A stretch of DNA of 64,000 nucleotides from Paracoccaceae bacterium (GTDB lineage: Bacteria; Pseudomonadota; Alphaproteobacteria; Rhodobacterales; Rhodobacteraceae), in contig JANQPC010000104.1 of NCBI GenBank assembly GCA_028285485.1, forward strand, positions 57,310 to 121,309, in the 5' to 3' direction. The translations under genes and the position numbers were made by a program. The first letter of the stretch is position 1, and every line of letters starts with the position of its first letter. Shown here one piece after another: positions 8,959 through 17,863 of this stretch. Under the pieces are notes generated by a model, which saw nothing but the letters and a program-made list of their open reading frames with translations, did not search any database and was not told where the DNA came from.

Positions 8959-10373
8959 CACGGCTTCGCGCCGCGGCAATCTGGGCCCGCCCGTGGGACG
9001 CGCCGCCTGTTTGGGGCGGTGAGCTCTCGCTGTCCGGCGCGCGAATTGGGGCGGTAACGGCGGCGGAGGCGCAGGGCGATGCAATCCTTATTCCGGGCCT
9101 TGTGAACGCCCATGACCATGGCCGCGGCCTGCGCCCTCTCGCTTACGGGGCGCCCGACGCGCCGCTTGAGGCGTGGCTTTGGGATCTCTGGCGCCAGCCA
9201 AAAACCGATCCCTACCTGACCGCGCTCGTGGCATTTGGGCGGATGGCACTCTCGGGTGTGGCAACCGTTGTTCACAACCATTTGCCGCAAACGGGCGATT
9301 GGCTGGGCGAGGCGAAGGCCGTGGCGCAGGCGGCACGGGACATCGGGCTGCGGTTGGGGTTCGTTGTGCCCATACTCGATCGCAATCTCGCGGGCTACGA
9401 CGGCGGCGCGGCGGTAAAGGCGGCGGTCACGGCGCAGGACTGGGCCGCAATTGAGCACGCCCAAGCGCTGCCCCCAGTGGAGGAGCAGATCGCGCTCGTC
9501 GGTGAAATCGCGGATGCCATCGATGGCCCTGACGTTATCACGCAATTCGGCCCGCCCGGGCCACAATGGCTGGGCGAAAAGGGCCTGACGGCGGTTGCGC
9601 AGGCGGCGGAACAGTCTGGCAGGCGCGTCCATCTGCATCTCTTGGAAACCCGTCTGCAACGAAGCTGGCTTGATGCGGAATGCCCGGAGGGCGCGCATGT
9701 GTTTTTGGAACGTGCAGGGCTTCTCAACAATCGGCTGACGGTGGCCCACGGGGTGTTTCTGCGGCCCGGCGAGATTGCGGCACTGTCAGATGCTGGCGTG
9801 GCATTGGCGCTCAACACAAGCTCCAACCTCCGGCTCTTTTCGGGCACTGCCGATGGGTCGGCACTTCTAGGCGCGCGCCTCCCGCTTGGCATCGGGCTCG
9901 ATGGCATGGGGTTTGACGATGATGCCGATATCCTGCGCGAGCTGCGCCTTACCGCGGCCCTTCTCGGCCCGCGCCGATTCGATACCGCGGGGCTGAGCCG
10001 AAGCGCCATCCTGCGCGCGGGTATGGCCACGGGGCGCACTGCGTTTGACGGGGCGGAGGGGCAGGGGCTTCTTCCGATGGCGCAGGCAGATGTTGTGGCG
10101 CTGTCGCTTCAGAAGCTTGCCTATGACCAGATCGATCCTGCGCCCGAGGCGCTTGCGGGCCTCATCATGGGCCGGGCCAGCCGATCGGCTGTACGCGACG
10201 TTTGGGTCGCGGGGCGCCAGATCGTCAAGGACGGCGCCGTGACCGGCGCAGATCTTCCCGGCGCAGAGCGTGCGCTTGTGGATGCCGCCCGGGCAACCTA
10301 CGCCGCCCCCGATTGGGCCAGCCGCGCCCGGGCGGCCTGTGTTGCAGCCTCCACGCCAAAGAGGCCGACATGA
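8955..10373 (+). CDS. Amidohydrolase-1 family deaminase/hydrolase (TRZ/ATZ/SsnA-like)
   Basis: A 472-aa metal-dependent hydrolase with the small beta-sandwich ends and TIM barrel of the ATZ/TRZ group. The motif LIPGLVNAHDHGRG holds the HxH metal ligands (His53, His55). VHLHLLETRLQ, TVAHGVFL and GIGLDGMGFDDD supply the further His and the Asp/Gly region. Relatives deaminate or dechlorinate N-heterocycles, or open ring amides. With the AtzE-type amidase and hpx genes upstream, it plausibly acts on a nitrogen heterocycle or its breakdown product. It overlaps the neighbouring genes by four bases on each side. Confidence 0.83.
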   Translation: MTRLRAAAIWARPWDAPPVWGGELSLSGARIGAVTAAEAQGDAILIPGLVNAHDHGRGLRPLAYGAPDAPLEAWLWDLWRQPKTDPYLTALVAFGRMALSGVATVVHNHLPQTGDWLGEAKAVAQAARDIGLRLGFVVPILDRNLAGYDGGAAVKAAVTAQDWAAIEHAQALPPVEEQIALVGEIADAIDGPDVITQFGPPGPQWLGEKGLTAVAQAAEQSGRRVHLHLLETRLQRSWLDAECPEGAHVFLERAGLLNNRLTVAHGVFLRPGEIAALSDAGVALALNTSSNLRLFSGTADGSALLGARLPLGIGLDGMGFDDDADILRELRLTAALLGPRRFDTAGLSRSAILRAGMATGRTAFDGAEGQGLLPMAQADVVALSLQKLAYDQIDPAPEALAGLIMGRASRSAVRDVWVAGRQIVKDGAVTGADLPGAERALVDAARATYAAPDWASRARAACVAASTPKRPT

Positions 10374-11152
10374 CCGCATTGCTGCCGATCCTCGACAGCC
10401 ATTTCCCCTTCGATCCCATGCTCTTGCCCGCGGTGCGCCAAGCCCCCGCGGAGGCGGCGCGCCTTTTGGGCGCACCAGAGCTACCCGGCGAAATCAGCCT
10501 TCCTGTCTGGTGCTATCTCACCCTAGCCGGGGAAGCGCTCGGCCTCGTCGATACCGGAAGCGGCGCGCTTTTTGGGGAGGCAGACGGCCGTTTGGAGGCG
10601 CGCTTGCTGCGCGAGGGCGTCTCTCCAGATCAGATCAGGCGGGTCTGGCTTACCCACCTTCACGGCGATCACTGCGGCGGCCTTGTCCGGCGGGATGGAG
10701 AGCCGGTGTTCCCCAATGCCCGCATCGCCGTTCCGGCGCGCGAGGTCGAATTCTGGCTTGACCGCGCCCACGAAGACACGGCTGCAGACATTGCCCGCGA
10801 TGCGCGCGCCGCGCTTCGGCCCTATGGCGGCCGGCTCGATCACGTCTCACCCGGCGATATCGTGGATGGCGCCGAGGCCATCGCGGCCCCGGGGCACACG
10901 CCCGGCCATCTTGCCTGGCGCCTCCCGGCACAAAACGCGCTCGCGGCGGGCGACATCCTCCATGTGCCCGCGCTTCAACTTGCCCATCTGGATTGGTCCA
11001 GCGATTGGGATTGGGATGCGGCTTTGGCTACGCAATCGCGCAAGGCCCTGATCGATGCCGCGCGAACTGAAGGCCAGAGCTTGCTTACCGGCCACGGGGG
11101 TGTTTTTTCCCCCGCATGCCTCTCGCACATACCCAGATCGGAGCGCGCATGA
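10370..11152 (+). CDS. Metallo-beta-lactamase-fold hydrolase
   Basis: A 260-aa MBL-fold enzyme starting at ATG 10370, which overlaps the amidohydrolase stop. The metal motif THLHGDHCGG (HxHxDH) is intact. LVDTGSG is the strand before it, IAAPGHTPGHLAWRL supplies the next His, and AAGDILHVP the bridging Asp. The layout fits AHL-lactonase or glyoxalase-like members that act on esters or lactones. No signal peptide is seen, so it is cytoplasmic. Its place between two hydrolases and a glycosidase suggests one step of the same degradation route. Confidence 0.85.
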   Translation: MTALLPILDSHFPFDPMLLPAVRQAPAEAARLLGAPELPGEISLPVWCYLTLAGEALGLVDTGSGALFGEADGRLEARLLREGVSPDQIRRVWLTHLHGDHCGGLVRRDGEPVFPNARIAVPAREVEFWLDRAHEDTAADIARDARAALRPYGGRLDHVSPGDIVDGAEAIAAPGHTPGHLAWRLPAQNALAAGDILHVPALQLAHLDWSSDWDWDAALATQSRKALIDAARTEGQSLLTGHGGVFSPACLSHIPRSERA

Positions 11153-13188
11153 CACCGCAGACATTCTCCATTAGCAATACTGGCCTGATCTGCCGTATCG
11201 GGCGCGAAACGCTGGTGCTAGAAGCCCACGGGCCCTCCGCGATCCGGGTGCGTGCCACGAAGAACGCGCGCTTCGACGAGTCGCTGCCAAGCGGCTTGCT
11301 GCCCGATCTGCCTGCGCCTGCCAGCGCGGAACCATCGATCGATGGCGAACTCGCAACGCTCACCAATGGCCGTCTCCGGGCAGAAGTGCGCAAAATGCCC
11401 CGCGGGTTGGAGCCTACGCTGGAGCTTGCGTTTTTTGATGCCGAGACAGGCGTGGCGCTGCTGGAAGAGGAGATGCCCCATATCCTCTATCCCAACACCC
11501 GGAATTACGATGCGGAAGAGGGCGATCTCTGGCGCATCGAAACGCAGTTCAAGGCCCATCCGGGCGAACGCTTCTACGGGCTGGGGCAGCACCAGCATGG
11601 GCGGCTCGATCAGAAGGGCTGCGTGATCGATCTGCTGCAGATGAACACCGAGGTGGTGATCCCCTTCCTCGTCTCCTCCCGCGGATACGGGCTGATCTGG
11701 AACACGCCGGGCACGGGGCGCGTGGAACTGGCCGAAAACCGCACGAAATGGGCGTTGGATGCCAGCCCCCAGCTAGATTACGTCGTCATGGCGGGCCCCG
11801 ATTCCGCAACCATCCTGCGAAGCTACGCCGCGCTTACCGGCCACCCGCCCATGATGCCCGATTGGGCCATGGGCTTCTGGCAATGCAAACTGCGCTACAG
11901 CACCCAGGATCAGGTGCTCGAAGTGGCGCGCGAATATCACCGCCGCGGGCTGCCGGTGAGTTGCTTCGTGATCGATTTCTTTAATTGGACGAAGGGGGGA
12001 GAGGGCCGGCTCAACCTGGAGGATTTTCCCGATCCCGCCGCCATGGTGGCCGAGCTTGAGGCGATGGGCATGCGGCCCATGATCTCGATCTGGCCCGCCG
12101 TGAACTCCAACGCAGAGAACTTCACCGAAATGCGGGATGCGGGTTACTTGATCGAGCATCGGCGCGGGGTGCAGGCATCATCGGTTTTCCTTGATGCAAA
12201 TTCGGAAGGGCGCGTGCCGCTTTCCTTCTACGATGCCACCCATCCCGAGGCCCGCGCATATCACTGGAACCGCTTGCGCGAGGGCTATACGCAATACGGC
12301 TTTGGAGCGTTCTGGCTGGATGCCAATGAGCCCGAGGTCTACCCGACCCATCCCGACAACATGCGCTACTTTCTTGGCGATGGGCGTGCGGTGACAAACG
12401 CCTATCCGATGCTGCACCAGCAGGGCTATGCCGAACATATGGCGGCGGACGGGATTGAGGATGGCGTGCTGCTCTCGCGCTCCGCCTGGCTTGGATCGCA
12501 ACGCTATCCAGTGGTTGTCTGGTCGGGCGACGTGCATTCCACCTTCCCCGATCTCGCGCGCCAGGTGCGGGCGGGGCTGAACATGGCGATGAGCGGGATC
12601 CCATGGTGGACAACGGATATCGGCGGCTTCAAGGGCGGGGATATTCGCGACCCTGCCTTTCATGAGCTGCTGATCCGCTGGTTCCAATACGGCGTCTTCT
12701 GCCCGGTCTTCCGGCTTCACGGCTTCCGTCAGGATAGCCAGGGCGACCCGCGTTTGGGCCGCGAATTCCTCTTTGGCGGCGCGGCGAATGAGATCTGGAG
12801 CTTTGGCGCGGAGGTTGAGGCCCATCTGGTGGCCTGCCTTGAATTGCGCGAACGGCTGCGCCCCTATCTCAAGGCGCAGATGGCGGTTGCTGCGGAAACC
12901 GGCCTGCCGCCCATGCGCCCGCTCCTAGTTGATTTCCCCGACGATCCCGATGCAGTGGATATCGACGATCAGTTCATGCTCGGCCCCGATCTGCTGGTCG
13001 CCCCGGTGCTGGAACCCGGCGCCACGGCGCGGCGCACCTACCTGCCCGCGGGCACCAACTGGCGTTCGGCGTGGGGCGAAGAAAACCTGCCCGGCGGCAG
13101 CTGGACTGAGGCGGCCGCACCCCTGGGCCAGATCCCGGTCTTCATCCGGGCAACGGCTGATATCGATCTGAGAGCATTGGAAGGCTAG
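11149..13188 (+). CDS. Glycoside hydrolase family 31 (alpha-xylosidase/alpha-glucosidase type)
   Basis: A 679-aa GH31 enzyme. The nucleophile Asp is in FWLDANEPEVYP (Asp391) and the acid/base Asp in VVWSGDVHSTF (Asp461); DFFNWTKGGEG and WWTTDIGGF are the usual active-site neighbours. It resembles the YicI alpha-xylosidase group in spacing. ATG 11149 is chosen because it follows GGAGCGCGC and overlaps the previous stop as ATGA; 11116 would add eleven residues. No signal peptide is seen, so it acts on an imported glycoside. A glycosidase in a nitrogen-compound operon suggests the imported compound is a glycoside or glycoconjugate. Confidence 0.9.
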   Translation: MTPQTFSISNTGLICRIGRETLVLEAHGPSAIRVRATKNARFDESLPSGLLPDLPAPASAEPSIDGELATLTNGRLRAEVRKMPRGLEPTLELAFFDAETGVALLEEEMPHILYPNTRNYDAEEGDLWRIETQFKAHPGERFYGLGQHQHGRLDQKGCVIDLLQMNTEVVIPFLVSSRGYGLIWNTPGTGRVELAENRTKWALDASPQLDYVVMAGPDSATILRSYAALTGHPPMMPDWAMGFWQCKLRYSTQDQVLEVAREYHRRGLPVSCFVIDFFNWTKGGEGRLNLEDFPDPAAMVAELEAMGMRPMISIWPAVNSNAENFTEMRDAGYLIEHRRGVQASSVFLDANSEGRVPLSFYDATHPEARAYHWNRLREGYTQYGFGAFWLDANEPEVYPTHPDNMRYFLGDGRAVTNAYPMLHQQGYAEHMAADGIEDGVLLSRSAWLGSQRYPVVVWSGDVHSTFPDLARQVRAGLNMAMSGIPWWTTDIGGFKGGDIRDPAFHELLIRWFQYGVFCPVFRLHGFRQDSQGDPRLGREFLFGGAANEIWSFGAEVEAHLVACLELRERLRPYLKAQMAVAAETGLPPMRPLLVDFPDDPDAVDIDDQFMLGPDLLVAPVLEPGATARRTYLPAGTNWRSAWGEENLPGGSWTEAAAPLGQIPVFIRATADIDLRALEG

Positions 13189-13224
13189 GCCAGCCTCCCA
13201 CCAAGCCAACGCCGAGAGCGCACG

Positions 13225-14043
13225 CTACAACCCGAACTGCGCCCGCATGCCAGCGACGAAACCCTCATCCTGTTCGCTCGAATAGCGCCCGCCCAGAAGC
13301 TCCACCGCGCCATCGCCGGAGATGTAGCGCAGTTGATCGGTTCCGTCCGTTGCTGCTGTCCAGATAACCTCGGCAACACCTTCGGGTTCTTGATGTCCTG
13401 ACGTGTCGAGGTTTTCCATCATCGCCGCCATCGCGCCGACCATGGGCTGGTATTCTTCAAGTGACGCATCGGTGGTGAAGACAAAACTGCGGCCGCCAAA
13501 ATCCGTCTTCACGCCGCCGGGCTCGACGATCTTGACGCGCGCGCCGAAAGGCCGAAGCTCGTAATGCAGCGCTTCTGACAGGCCCTCAACGGCCCATTTC
13601 GAGCTGTGGTAGAGCGTGCCAAGCGGATAGGCCATGCGCCCGCCGATCGAAGAGATGTTCACGATGGTGCCCGATTTCTGCCCGCGCATGCAGGGCAGAA
13701 CCGCCTTTGTCACCTCGATCAGGCCAAAGAAATTCACTTCGAATTGCCGCCGGATGGTTTCCATCGGCGTCGCCTCAAGCGGGCCATAGGCACCGTAGCC
13801 TGCATTGTTCAGAAGAACATCGATTCCGCCAAAGCGTTCCTCGGCAGCGGAAACGGCCGTTTCGATTGTTGATGTGTCAAGCAGATCAAGCCGGGTCACA
13901 AGCACATTCTCCGCCTCCAGATCCGCTCCGTCCGCGGGGTTGCGCATCGTTGCCGCAACGTTCCAGCCGCGCTCGGCAAAAAGCCGTGCCGTTGCCTTGC
14001 CGATACCGGAGCTGGCGCCGGTTATGAGGATGGTCTTGGCCAT
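13225..14043 (-). CDS. Short-chain dehydrogenase/reductase
   Basis: A 272-aa classical SDR. The nucleotide-binding TGASSGIG is at residues 8-15, NNAG follows, the catalytic Ser is in VNISSIGG and the YxxxK pair in LYHSSKWAVEGLSE. The start is preceded by AGGAG eight bases upstream. It is convergent with the GH31 gene, leaving only 36 bases between them, and is transcribed alone. The C-terminal region around EPGGVKTDF is typical of NADP-dependent oxidoreductases acting on small carbonyls; the substrate is not predictable. Confidence 0.88.
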   Translation of the reverse strand: MAKTILITGASSGIGKATARLFAERGWNVAATMRNPADGADLEAENVLVTRLDLLDTSTIETAVSAAEERFGGIDVLLNNAGYGAYGPLEATPMETIRRQFEVNFFGLIEVTKAVLPCMRGQKSGTIVNISSIGGRMAYPLGTLYHSSKWAVEGLSEALHYELRPFGARVKIVEPGGVKTDFGGRSFVFTTDASLEEYQPMVGAMAAMMENLDTSGHQEPEGVAEVIWTAATDGTDQLRYISGDGAVELLGGRYSSEQDEGFVAGMRAQFGL

Positions 14044-14153
14044 GGGGATCTCCTGCTGGGTTCTGAACGATTGGCCCCAACATAGATCCCGCGCAGGCCC
14101 GCCTCACTCGCCCAATGCGCCAGGCCACATGCCAAAGGTGCCAATGTGGGGGA

Positions 14154-15176
14154 TCAGGCGGTTAACCGCGCAGGCTTGCGGTTCTCGGCCCGCCAGGCTT
14201 CCGGCGTGGTGCCCGTCCACCTCTGAAACGCCCGAAAGAGGGAGTTTGGGTCTTCAAACCCCAGGAGGAAGCTCACCTCCGCCACCCCCAGTTCGGTTGA
14301 CCCAAGATAGTGGCGCGCCAGCCGTTCCCGGGCGGAATTCAAAACCTCGATCCAAGTCGTTCCCTCTTCGGAAAGCCGCCGCTGAAGGGAACGCTTGCTC
14401 ATAGCCAATTCGCGGGCGACCTCCTCGATCTGTGTGCGCCCGCTTGGCAGAAGCTCGGCAAGCGCATGCTCAACGCGGGCGCGCGTGGATGCGCCGGTGC
14501 GCGCCTCGTCCATCCGCCGCCGGAGCGAGGGCTCAAAGAATTCCCACATCTGATCGTCATGGGTAAGAAACGGGCGCCGCGCATCTGCCGCCGCCAATGT
14601 CACCGATGCGATTTCCCCGGTGCTCACAGGGCATCCAAACCAGTCCGCGTAATCCTCCGCGCCGGCAACCTTGAACGGCAGGGCGACCCGTGTGGGAATA
14701 ACAGGGTGCCGCGTTGCCCGGCGGGCAAAGTGCACCAGAAACACCGTCTCTGCGAGCGCCATGGTTCGCGGAACTTCCGGGCGATACTTGCAGCGATAAC
14801 TGATCGTGGTGGCATCGGGCCCGGCCTCCACATCCAGCCGGAAGGCGCCGACGAGCCGCTTGAAATCACCGAGCCGCCGCGCCGCCGTATTCATGTCGGG
14901 CGCGCACATGGCCGCAAAAAAGGCGGGATCGAACAGTTCTACCGATGAGATCTGGCCAAGCCTGAGGCCCAGTTGCGGGTCCTTCGCCTCTTCCGCCATC
15001 GCCTCCCACAAAGCATAGAAGGCGTCGAGTGAGATCCGGCTTCCATCACCGTCCAGCAGGCCCGAGGGCAACCCTGCCCGGCGCAGAACGGCCTGGGAAT
15101 CGAGGCCGAGATCCGCAAAGATCAGCCGCCATGCCTTGCCCACATGAACCGTTGGGGCCGCCGCATCTTGTGCCAT
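14154..15176 (-). CDS. AraC-family transcriptional regulator (OruR/ArgR-like, arabinose_bd domain)
   Basis: A 340-aa regulator. The N-terminal ~200 residues have the PF12625-type sensor layout (LGLDSQAVLRRAGLPSGLL, then FYALWEAMAEEAKDPQLGLRLG). The C-terminal ~90 residues form a double helix-turn-helix: IEEVARELAMSKRSLQRRLSEEG and VAEVSFLLGFEDPNSLFRAFQRWTG. ATG 15176 is chosen because GGAGGTTCAC lies immediately upstream; longer in-frame starts lack such a site. The target is not shown by the sequence. The flanking SDR gene, downstream on the same strand, is a natural candidate. Confidence 0.9.
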   Translation of the reverse strand: MAQDAAAPTVHVGKAWRLIFADLGLDSQAVLRRAGLPSGLLDGDGSRISLDAFYALWEAMAEEAKDPQLGLRLGQISSVELFDPAFFAAMCAPDMNTAARRLGDFKRLVGAFRLDVEAGPDATTISYRCKYRPEVPRTMALAETVFLVHFARRATRHPVIPTRVALPFKVAGAEDYADWFGCPVSTGEIASVTLAAADARRPFLTHDDQMWEFFEPSLRRRMDEARTGASTRARVEHALAELLPSGRTQIEEVARELAMSKRSLQRRLSEEGTTWIEVLNSARERLARHYLGSTELGVAEVSFLLGFEDPNSLFRAFQRWTGTTPEAWRAENRKPARLTA

Positions 15177-15339
15177 GTGAACCTCCATGCCCCGCTTAGT
15201 CTCCGCGCCGGTTCGGGGCAATTGCAAGAGGTGCCACAGCACTTGCCGCGCGCGCCAATTCTTCTTCCGTTCCACGCTCGCTCTCCCCGCCTTTAGGCAG
15301 GGAGATGCTCGCATCGGTGCGAAGCAATGGCCCGCAAGA

Positions 15340-16158
15340 TCACCTTTCCGCCGGGGGCACGGCGCGCTGGTAAAGATGCCAGGTGGTGTGGCCAAGGATC
15401 GGCAGGGTGAAAATCAGGCCAAGGAAGGCGGGCACCATCGATAGAAGCATCGTCACTGTGATGATTGCGGCCCAGCCAAGCATGACGCCGGGGTTTTCTG
15501 TGACCACACGAACGGATGTGAGCATGGCGGTTACGAAATCAATCTCCCGGTCGAGCAGAATTGGCATAGCAACAACCGTGACCGTAAAGAGAACCGCGGC
15601 AAGAAAGGCGCCAACGCAGGTGCCGATGGCCAGGAACGTCCAGCCTTCGGGCGTGTAGAGCACTGTGTCAAAAAACCCGTTCAAATCCGAAAACGAGGAA
15701 TCCTGCAAAACGATCACCAGCACGGTTCGGAACTGGTAGAACCAGACCCACAAAATGAACAGGGTGACGAAGGCCATCCAGCCCATCTCGCGTTTGCGTT
15801 GGCGGGCCATGACAGTGAGGATGTCAGACCATCCGAAATTCTCCCCCCTCTGCAAGCGGCGCGACATCTCGTAAAGCCCCGCGGCGGCGAAGGGCGCGAT
15901 CAGCGGAAAGCCAACGGCGGCCGGAATAACCATCCAGATCGCGCCGAGCCAAACGAGACACCACACAAACAGGATGCCGAAGACTGCATAGAACAGGCCG
16001 AAAAAGCTGCTCATAACAGGGCGCGCGAGAAAATCGGTAAACCCCGCCCTCAGCGATGCCTTGATATCCTCGGCGGTTACCGTGTTGACCCTGATCACCC
16101 CTTGTTTCGGCGGCGTCAAATTCTCTGGCGGTGTGGAACCTGTGGTCTTGGATGTCAT
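15340..16158 (-). CDS. DUF2189 integral membrane protein
   Basis: A 272-aa protein with about six hydrophobic segments: FGLFYAVFGILFVWCLVW, IWMVIPAAVGFPLIAPFAAAG, an FVTLFILWVWFYQF helix, and three more ending at LLSMVPAFLGLIFTLPILG. The order and the motif ASLRAGFTDFLARPVMSSFFGLFYAVFG match the DUF2189 family, common in Rhodobacteraceae and without a known function. ATG 16158 has GGGAGG at good distance, so the GTG six bases earlier is less likely. It stands alone between the regulator and an amidase. Confidence 0.85.
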   Translation of the reverse strand: MTSKTTGSTPPENLTPPKQGVIRVNTVTAEDIKASLRAGFTDFLARPVMSSFFGLFYAVFGILFVWCLVWLGAIWMVIPAAVGFPLIAPFAAAGLYEMSRRLQRGENFGWSDILTVMARQRKREMGWMAFVTLFILWVWFYQFRTVLVIVLQDSSFSDLNGFFDTVLYTPEGWTFLAIGTCVGAFLAAVLFTVTVVAMPILLDREIDFVTAMLTSVRVVTENPGVMLGWAAIITVTMLLSMVPAFLGLIFTLPILGHTTWHLYQRAVPPAER

Positions 16159-16322
16159 GCGCACGCCTCCCGAAGCATGTCACTGGCCCCGTTTGCCCAG
16201 AAGGCCAGCCACCCCTCCTTCTCCGCATACGAGTGTGCGTTCGGTGCGGCATAAGGGCAAGGGGGCGTATGCCCGCCAAATCTGCGAGAGGCCGGCTTGG
16301 CGCACAGCCTTCCGCGCCGTGG

Positions 16323-17753
16323 TCAGCCGTTCCGCGCCCACAATGTGGTGCAAGCCGGCGGGATCTCTCGCTCGATCGCCCGCATCGCGTCCACGATAAG
16401 ATCTTCACGCCACCGCCTGCCCGCGATCTGCACGCCGATGGGCTGCGGGCCTTCGGGCAATTCGGCAATGTGGGTCGGCAGCCCGCCCGCCGGCAGGCCG
16501 ATGAAGTTCATCAGGAAGGACCAATGCGCCTGACCCAGCGCCTCACGCGCGCCCGCAACCCCTTCCGCATCCCGACCCGCGCGGAAGAACGGTTTTAGCA
16601 GGAACGGCGTAAGCATAAGCGGGTACTCTTCAAGGAACAAAGACCACGCGCGGGCATAGTGGCTTCGCCGCGCCAGTGCGCGCAGCAGGTCCGTGCCTTC
16701 AAATGGCGGAAAGATCTCAAAATAGGCATCGAAGATCGCATTCACGGTCTCGGACCCATGCGCTTCGATCTCCGGTTTCAAAAGCGCCTGAACCTCCCCG
16801 AGAAGTGCGCGGTAGCCCACCTCGCCGGTTTCCTGAGCAAGCGGCGGCTCGGCCTCAACCACATCGTAGCCTGCGTTGGTAAGCGCCGCGGCGGCCTTGT
16901 CGAGCGCTGTGGCCACCTCCGGGTGCAGCCCAAAGCCGAAATCATCCCGCGCCACGGCAACCTTGATGGGGCGGTCAATCGGCGGGCCACGCCACGGAAG
17001 CGGTACATGGAAGGGGTCGCGAGGATCGGGCGCAATAAGCGCCGGCATCGAAAGATCGAGGTCATCGGCGGTGCGCGCCAGTAGCCCCTGCACTGACATC
17101 GATTGCGCCAAGAGCCCGCGCTCCTGCGTTTGGCTCGGGTTCCAGGCCGGTACGCGGCCCAAGCCCGGTTTCACCGTCACCGCCCCGTTGGCCGAGGCGG
17201 GAAAGCGCAGGGAGCCGCCGATATCGTTGCCGTGGGCAAGCGCGCCGATCCCGGCCATCACAGCCGATCCCGCCCCGCCCGACGAGCCGCCCGCGGAAAC
17301 GTGCGCGCCCCAGGGATTGAGCGTGCGCCCGTATAGCGGTGTGTCGGTATCGGCGCGGAATGAAAATTCCGGCGTGTTGGTCCGCCCGATGATAACCGCC
17401 CCGGCTGCCTTGAGGTTGCGCACTACCGGGGCATCGCCGGGCGCGATCACGTCCTTATACGCTGCTACGCCATTCGTTGTGGCATGCCCCGCCTGATCGA
17501 CATTCACCTTGATCGTGACGGGCACGCCATGAAGCGGCCCCTTGGGCGCATCGCTGGCATCGAGCGCGGCTGCCTGCGCCCGCGCCTCCTCCGCGAGGCT
17601 CTCCACCACGGCGTTCAGTGCCGGGTTCACAACCTCCATTCGCGCGAGCGCGGTCTCGGTCGCGTCCGTCGCCGTAACCTCTCCGGCCCGTGTGGCTGCG
17701 GAGATTTCGGAGGCCGTCCATTGCCAGAGGGGAGGTGCTTTCGTTTTGCTCAT
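16323..17753 (-). CDS. Amidase-signature family amidase
   Basis: A 476-aa amidase with all triad elements: Lys82 in VTIKVNVDQAG, the GGSSGGAGSAV loop (Ser157/158) and the Ser181 nucleophile in GNDIGGSLRFPA. The C-terminal LPAGGLPTHIAELPEGPQPIGVQIAG is family-typical. Relatives release ammonia from aliphatic or aryl amides, or act as acylases. It is separate in sequence and context from the AtzE-type amidase at 827. It follows the alcohol dehydrogenase gene on the same strand after ~110 bases that include a hairpin, so it may have its own promoter. Confidence 0.87.
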   Translation of the reverse strand: MSKTKAPPLWQWTASEISAATRAGEVTATDATETALARMEVVNPALNAVVESLAEEARAQAAALDASDAPKGPLHGVPVTIKVNVDQAGHATTNGVAAYKDVIAPGDAPVVRNLKAAGAVIIGRTNTPEFSFRADTDTPLYGRTLNPWGAHVSAGGSSGGAGSAVMAGIGALAHGNDIGGSLRFPASANGAVTVKPGLGRVPAWNPSQTQERGLLAQSMSVQGLLARTADDLDLSMPALIAPDPRDPFHVPLPWRGPPIDRPIKVAVARDDFGFGLHPEVATALDKAAAALTNAGYDVVEAEPPLAQETGEVGYRALLGEVQALLKPEIEAHGSETVNAIFDAYFEIFPPFEGTDLLRALARRSHYARAWSLFLEEYPLMLTPFLLKPFFRAGRDAEGVAGAREALGQAHWSFLMNFIGLPAGGLPTHIAELPEGPQPIGVQIAGRRWREDLIVDAMRAIEREIPPACTTLWARNG

Positions 17754-17785
17754 ATCGGGCCGCTTCCAGGTCTTTCGCGCACACC

Positions 17786-17804
17786 GGCCTGCGGGGCGCA
17801 GGCC
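17786..17804 (-). terminator. Perfect 8-bp hairpin between two minus-strand genes
   Basis: GGCCTGCG and CGCAGGCC flank a GGG loop. It lies about 60 bases after the end of the alcohol dehydrogenase gene and 33 bases before the amidase start. There is no T-run on either side, so it could be a weak terminator, a processing site, or an RNA structure in the amidase leader. Confidence 0.35.
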
Positions 17805-17863
17805 GATCCGTTCCCAATTGGCAAAGTGCCCGGAGACGCCAGTGCGATCAATTGCCGGGCCGC

